Source of the DNA: Chitinophaga filiformis
Lineage (GTDB): Bacteria; Bacteroidota; Bacteroidia; Chitinophagales; Chitinophagaceae
Direction of reading: 5' to 3'
Assembly (NCBI RefSeq): GCF_900102545.1
Contig: NZ_FNBN01000007.1
Coordinates: 243,247-307,246, forward strand
DNA: 64,000 nt
The number at the start of each line of letters is the position of its first letter. The stretch's first letter is position 1. This document shows positions 61,615-64,000 of the stretch, piece by piece. The translations under genes and the position numbers were made by a program. The notes under the pieces are model-generated. The model worked only from the letters and a program-made list of their open reading frames with translations, did no database searches and was not told where the DNA came from.

Positions 61615-62460
61615 CTATTTAATAATGTATATCCTCTTATCCGGAAGACTAATCGCTATCTTCCTGCCCAACCATTCAATACTCGTCTTCCCTTCATAAA
61701 TCAACCCCTCCACAAAAAACACCGGAGGATTCTCCACACCTGCCAGATTATTCTCAGTAGCAATGCCGGAGATGTTACCCGTATAAATGCGGTTCACTTT
61801 AGTACTATCAAACTCACTCTTCTTCTCTATCATTTTAAACGCAGACTTATCCAATCCCAACGTTTTCATAAAACGGTCGCTCAGCCAGAACGATTTCTGC
61901 CCTGCGCCTGCATCCAGCGATACCTGCAAGGTGATTTTATCGTTCACCTTCACATTGGTAAAAATATCAATCGAGTTACCGGCATAATCAGCAACGGCAA
62001 TGTCAATGTATTTCTTCTTATCAGCTGCACTTAACTGCCCGATAGTGATCTCTTTTTTATCGTAGTCGATGGTCACCGGTGTATGCTGGAATGGCAGCAG
62101 AGATATCAAACCATCAATACCGGGGATATCCAGATCGAAAGTGCTGTATATCTGGTTCTTAAGCGCTACCTCTCCGATTTGCAGATCATCTGAATGGAAA
62201 ATAGGTATGTCGAGCGGTTCTCCTGTTGCTCTGTGTCCGGTAAAGAAATGATAGCTTTCTCTCGACTTCAGTTTCTTCGCAAACTTATCGAACAGGAGAT
62301 TCAGGCCGGCGCCTGTGTCAAAGATGAAATTTCCTTCTACACCATCTACTTTAGCCTTGATAAGGATATGTCCGGAACCTAACAGGGTAAAAGGGATTGA
62401 ATGTTGGGCATACAAATGAAAACTTGTGAAAAGGAAAAATAGAGTTAGCAATTTCTTCAT
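61615..62460 (-). CDS. Retropepsin-like aspartic protease, secreted
   Basis: The 281-residue protein has a signal peptide ('LLTLFFLFTSFHLYAQ') and two aspartic-protease lobes: the first motif 'FIFDTGAGLNLLFD' near residue 46, the second 'VSLDAGAGQKSFWL' near residue 180, in which Thr is replaced by Ala. Both motifs are typical of secreted aspartyl-protease-like proteins of Bacteroidota. The second half ends in 'GRKIAISLPDKRIYIIK'. It may cleave peptides in the periplasm. Upstream are 124-bp tandem repeats. Confidence 0.88.
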   Translation of the reverse strand: MKKLLTLFFLFTSFHLYAQHSIPFTLLGSGHILIKAKVDGVEGNFIFDTGAGLNLLFDKFAKKLKSRESYHFFTGHRATGEPLDIPIFHSDDLQIGEVALKNQIYSTFDLDIPGIDGLISLLPFQHTPVTIDYDKKEITIGQLSAADKKKYIDIAVADYAGNSIDIFTNVKVNDKITLQVSLDAGAGQKSFWLSDRFMKTLGLDKSAFKMIEKKSEFDSTKVNRIYTGNISGIATENNLAGVENPPVFFVEGLIYEGKTSIEWLGRKIAISLPDKRIYIIK

Positions 62461-62560
62461 AGCAGGGTTGTTTATAATGGGTAATATACAATTTGTTTTG
62501 TTACGTACGGCTACGCACCTCCGGCGAGATACACGTTCCCGGGGGAATCACGCGGTCCCC

Positions 62561-62905
62561 GGGGTTATCACCCCGCGCTACAAACAACGGGACTCCTACG
62601 GAGTCTATCGGCATTTTGTTACCCGGTTTATTGTGATCCCGGTTATTATTTTCCCAGGGTTGCACCCTGCAACAAACGTCCCCCGGGGTTATCACCCCGC
62701 GCTACAAACAACGAGACTCCTACGGAGTCTATCGGCATTTTGTTACCCGGTTTATTGTGATCCCGGTTATTATTTTCCCAGGGTTGCACCCTGCAACAAA
62801 CGTCCCCCGGGGTTATCACCCCGCGCTACAAACAACAATACTCCTACGGAATCCATCGGCATTTTGTTACCCGGTTTATTGTGATCCCGGTTATTATTTT
62901 TCCGG
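62561..62905. repeat. 124-bp tandem direct repeat, about 2.8 copies
   Basis: Copies begin at 62561, 62685 and 62809. The first two differ at a single base I could find; the third has a few changes and diverges after about 62905. Each unit holds small hairpins (ACTCC-TAC-GGAGT, GGGGTTATCACCCC, GGGTTGCACCC). An ORF through the array would shift frame in each copy, since 124 is not a multiple of 3. The 564-bp gap 62461-63024 has no gene. Confidence 0.88.
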
Positions 62906-62944
62906 GATACCATCCCTTCGCGTTACAAACGGAGCCATACAAAT

Positions 62945-62973
62945 AAAAAAGGGCCCCCGGAGTAGGGAGGCCC
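62945..62973 (-). terminator. Intrinsic terminator of the GH89 gene
   Basis: On the minus strand an 8-bp GC stem (GGGCCTCC/GGGGGCCC with one G-T pair) is followed by T6. It lies 52 bases after the stop of the gene at 63025. Confidence 0.75.
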
Positions 62974-63024
62974 AACATGCAGCCAGTCAACGTCTCACTA
63001 TCGACCGACTACAATAACTTATAA

Positions 63025-64000
63025 CTATATCATCTTTCTATATTTCTCATACAGCCTTGTAACTGTCTTCACCGCATCACCTTTAGGCTGTGCAGCATAT
63101 TTATCATGGCTGTTCACCCATTTCCACTCAAATGCCCTTACCTGGGTCTCAAAAGCTGCTAAATCGGCTGTTTTACCGCTTTGTAAGCTGGACTCAAGTA
63201 ATTTAAAGAACTGCGCCCAACGAGGCTTATAAAAGCCTTTAATGAGACCGTTCCACTGACGGTTGGAATACTCGTGCAGCGGACTGTCCTTATCACCCCA
63301 CAGCGTTACCAGGTCTTTTGCATTGAACTCATACAGGTTACGCTCTGCTTCGGTGATACCATTGGCCCGCGCATCGCTTACCCATTTGCCCAGTAGAAAA
63401 CCTTCCTGGGTGCCCAGCAAAGTATCCATATCATCCAGTAATGTTAAGAACTGATTGCTGTACAGCCTGAACGCTGCCAGATCTTTCTGCTGATAGGCAG
63501 TAGCGATCTTCTGTTGTAATGGACTGGCATAGTTGCCCAATACCTGTCTTGTAAGATCTACCAGGTCATACCTGAATCCTGCGGTTGGCTTTACCCGAGG
63601 GATGGCTTTTACGAACAGGTCCCAGGCTGGTATTAACTTCGCAGGATCGTAGTTGAGTTTAGTCTTCACCCTGTCTGCCGCTATGTCCAATGTGGGACGG
63701 GCAACGATGATAGACTCCGGAGCGCCTTCTGTAGGCCCCCCACTATATACCGTATGATACATGATCTGCCAGGCCTGGTCAATCAGCTCGTTATGCATAT
63801 TATAACGTTGGCTCGCATACGACTTTAACCACTCATCCACATTCAACGGCTGATCGCGCCATATATTGTCCAGCATCAGGTGATATAAAGCCGGGTTCTG
63901 CTCTATGCCTTCAGGCGTCAGACCAATACCCGCCAATTGCTTAGCCGCAGGATTGTGTAACGCTGCCGCCGGGTTGTGCGCGACTGAATCCATTCCACCC
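63025..64000 (-). CDS. GH89 alpha-N-acetylglucosaminidase, C-terminal part (runs off the right edge)
   Basis: The frame is open to the window edge; 325 residues are visible. They match the C-terminal domain of NAGLU-type enzymes: 'FRYDLVDLTRQVLGNYA', 'FLTLLDDMDTLLGTQEGFLL', 'ERNLYEFNAKDLVTLWGDKD' and 'WNGLIKGFYKPRWAQFFKLL'. Such enzymes remove terminal alpha-GlcNAc from host glycans or heparan fragments. The catalytic Glu pair lies upstream of the window. A Met at residue 3 of the visible part is internal. Confidence 0.92.
   Translation of the reverse strand, partial: GGMDSVAHNPAAALHNPAAKQLAGIGLTPEGIEQNPALYHLMLDNIWRDQPLNVDEWLKSYASQRYNMHNELIDQAWQIMYHTVYSGGPTEGAPESIIVARPTLDIAADRVKTKLNYDPAKLIPAWDLFVKAIPRVKPTAGFRYDLVDLTRQVLGNYASPLQQKIATAYQQKDLAAFRLYSNQFLTLLDDMDTLLGTQEGFLLGKWVSDARANGITEAERNLYEFNAKDLVTLWGDKDSPLHEYSNRQWNGLIKGFYKPRWAQFFKLLESSLQSGKTADLAAFETQVRAFEWKWVNSHDKYAAQPKGDAVKTVTRLYEKYRKMI

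Noticed and set aside
62426..62884. 152-residue ORF across the 124-bp repeats
   Set aside because: The repeat length is not a multiple of 3, so each copy is read in another frame; composition is not protein-like.
62561..62905. CRISPR array
   Set aside because: Copies are contiguous 124-bp units without spacers and no cas gene is near.

Overview
The window reads as chromosome of a Bacteroidota bacterium of the Chitinophagaceae type, most likely Chitinophaga or a close relative. The signs are a type IX secretion (T9SS) sorting domain on a giant PKD protein, LytTR two-component signalling, DUF1080, GH89, GH78 and GH43 hydrolases, eight-FtsX-helix MacB-like permeases without their own ATPase, SPII lipoproteins, and promoters of the TAnnTTTG class. 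The organism call is an inference from gene content. No rRNA, tRNA, integrase, transposase or CRISPR array was seen.

Layout. 1-3 kb: the N-terminal part of a TonB-dependent receptor, divergent from a LytS/LytR-type two-component pair. 3-8 kb: an SDR with a Crp/Fnr-type regulator, an orphan MacB-like permease and a tandem ABM-domain protein. 8-12.7 kb: a TPR-sensor histidine kinase followed by a sigma-54 activator response regulator. 12.7-14.9 kb: quinone oxidoreductase plus AraC operon and a decayed secreted-protein gene. 15-24 kb: a membrane protein and MpaB-like oxygenase pair behind a palindromic operator, a gene remnant, a PL9-like pectate lyase, Ysc84-type lipid-binding protein, methyltransferase, OmpW, VWA protein and a DUF1080 protein. 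24-31.5 kb: NmrA-like reductase, GH13 amylase, hypothetical membrane proteins, M1 peptidase and a lipoprotein with an internal duplication. 32-40 kb: a 1755-residue PKD/T9SS protein and a GH78 rhamnosidase. 40-50 kb: a second orphan permease, VOC protein, second Crp/Fnr regulator, DUF1573 lipoprotein, two SDRs, an SRPBCC protein, NmrA-like reductase and a second, closely related AraC regulator. 50-58.7 kb: GH3 divergent from a NUDIX-type regulator, then a likely contractile-injection-system (eCIS) cargo toxin with a candidate immunity gene, then a GH43-ricin lipoprotein. 58.7-64 kb: a structured repeat-rich intergenic region, AraC regulator, SnoaL-like protein, gene graveyard, aspartic protease, 124-bp tandem repeats and the C-terminal part of a GH89 alpha-N-acetylglucosaminidase.

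Theme. The window is a saprophyte's mixture of plant and animal glycan hydrolases (pectin, rhamnosides, beta-glucosides, arabinoxylan, GlcNAc-terminated glycans), small redox and stress operons each next to an AraC or Crp/Fnr regulator, and envelope proteins. Most genes sit in one- to three-gene units separated by strong intrinsic terminators.

Most worth a second look: the eCIS cargo/immunity pair at 53366-57035; the intergenic region 58769-59224, which combines several hairpins, a CTATA core recurring in 11-bp register and a 95-bp near-perfect palindrome; the 124-bp tandem repeat at 62561-62905; an SDR lacking its catalytic Tyr at 47376-48128; and candidate operators at 3970, 15196 and 16748.
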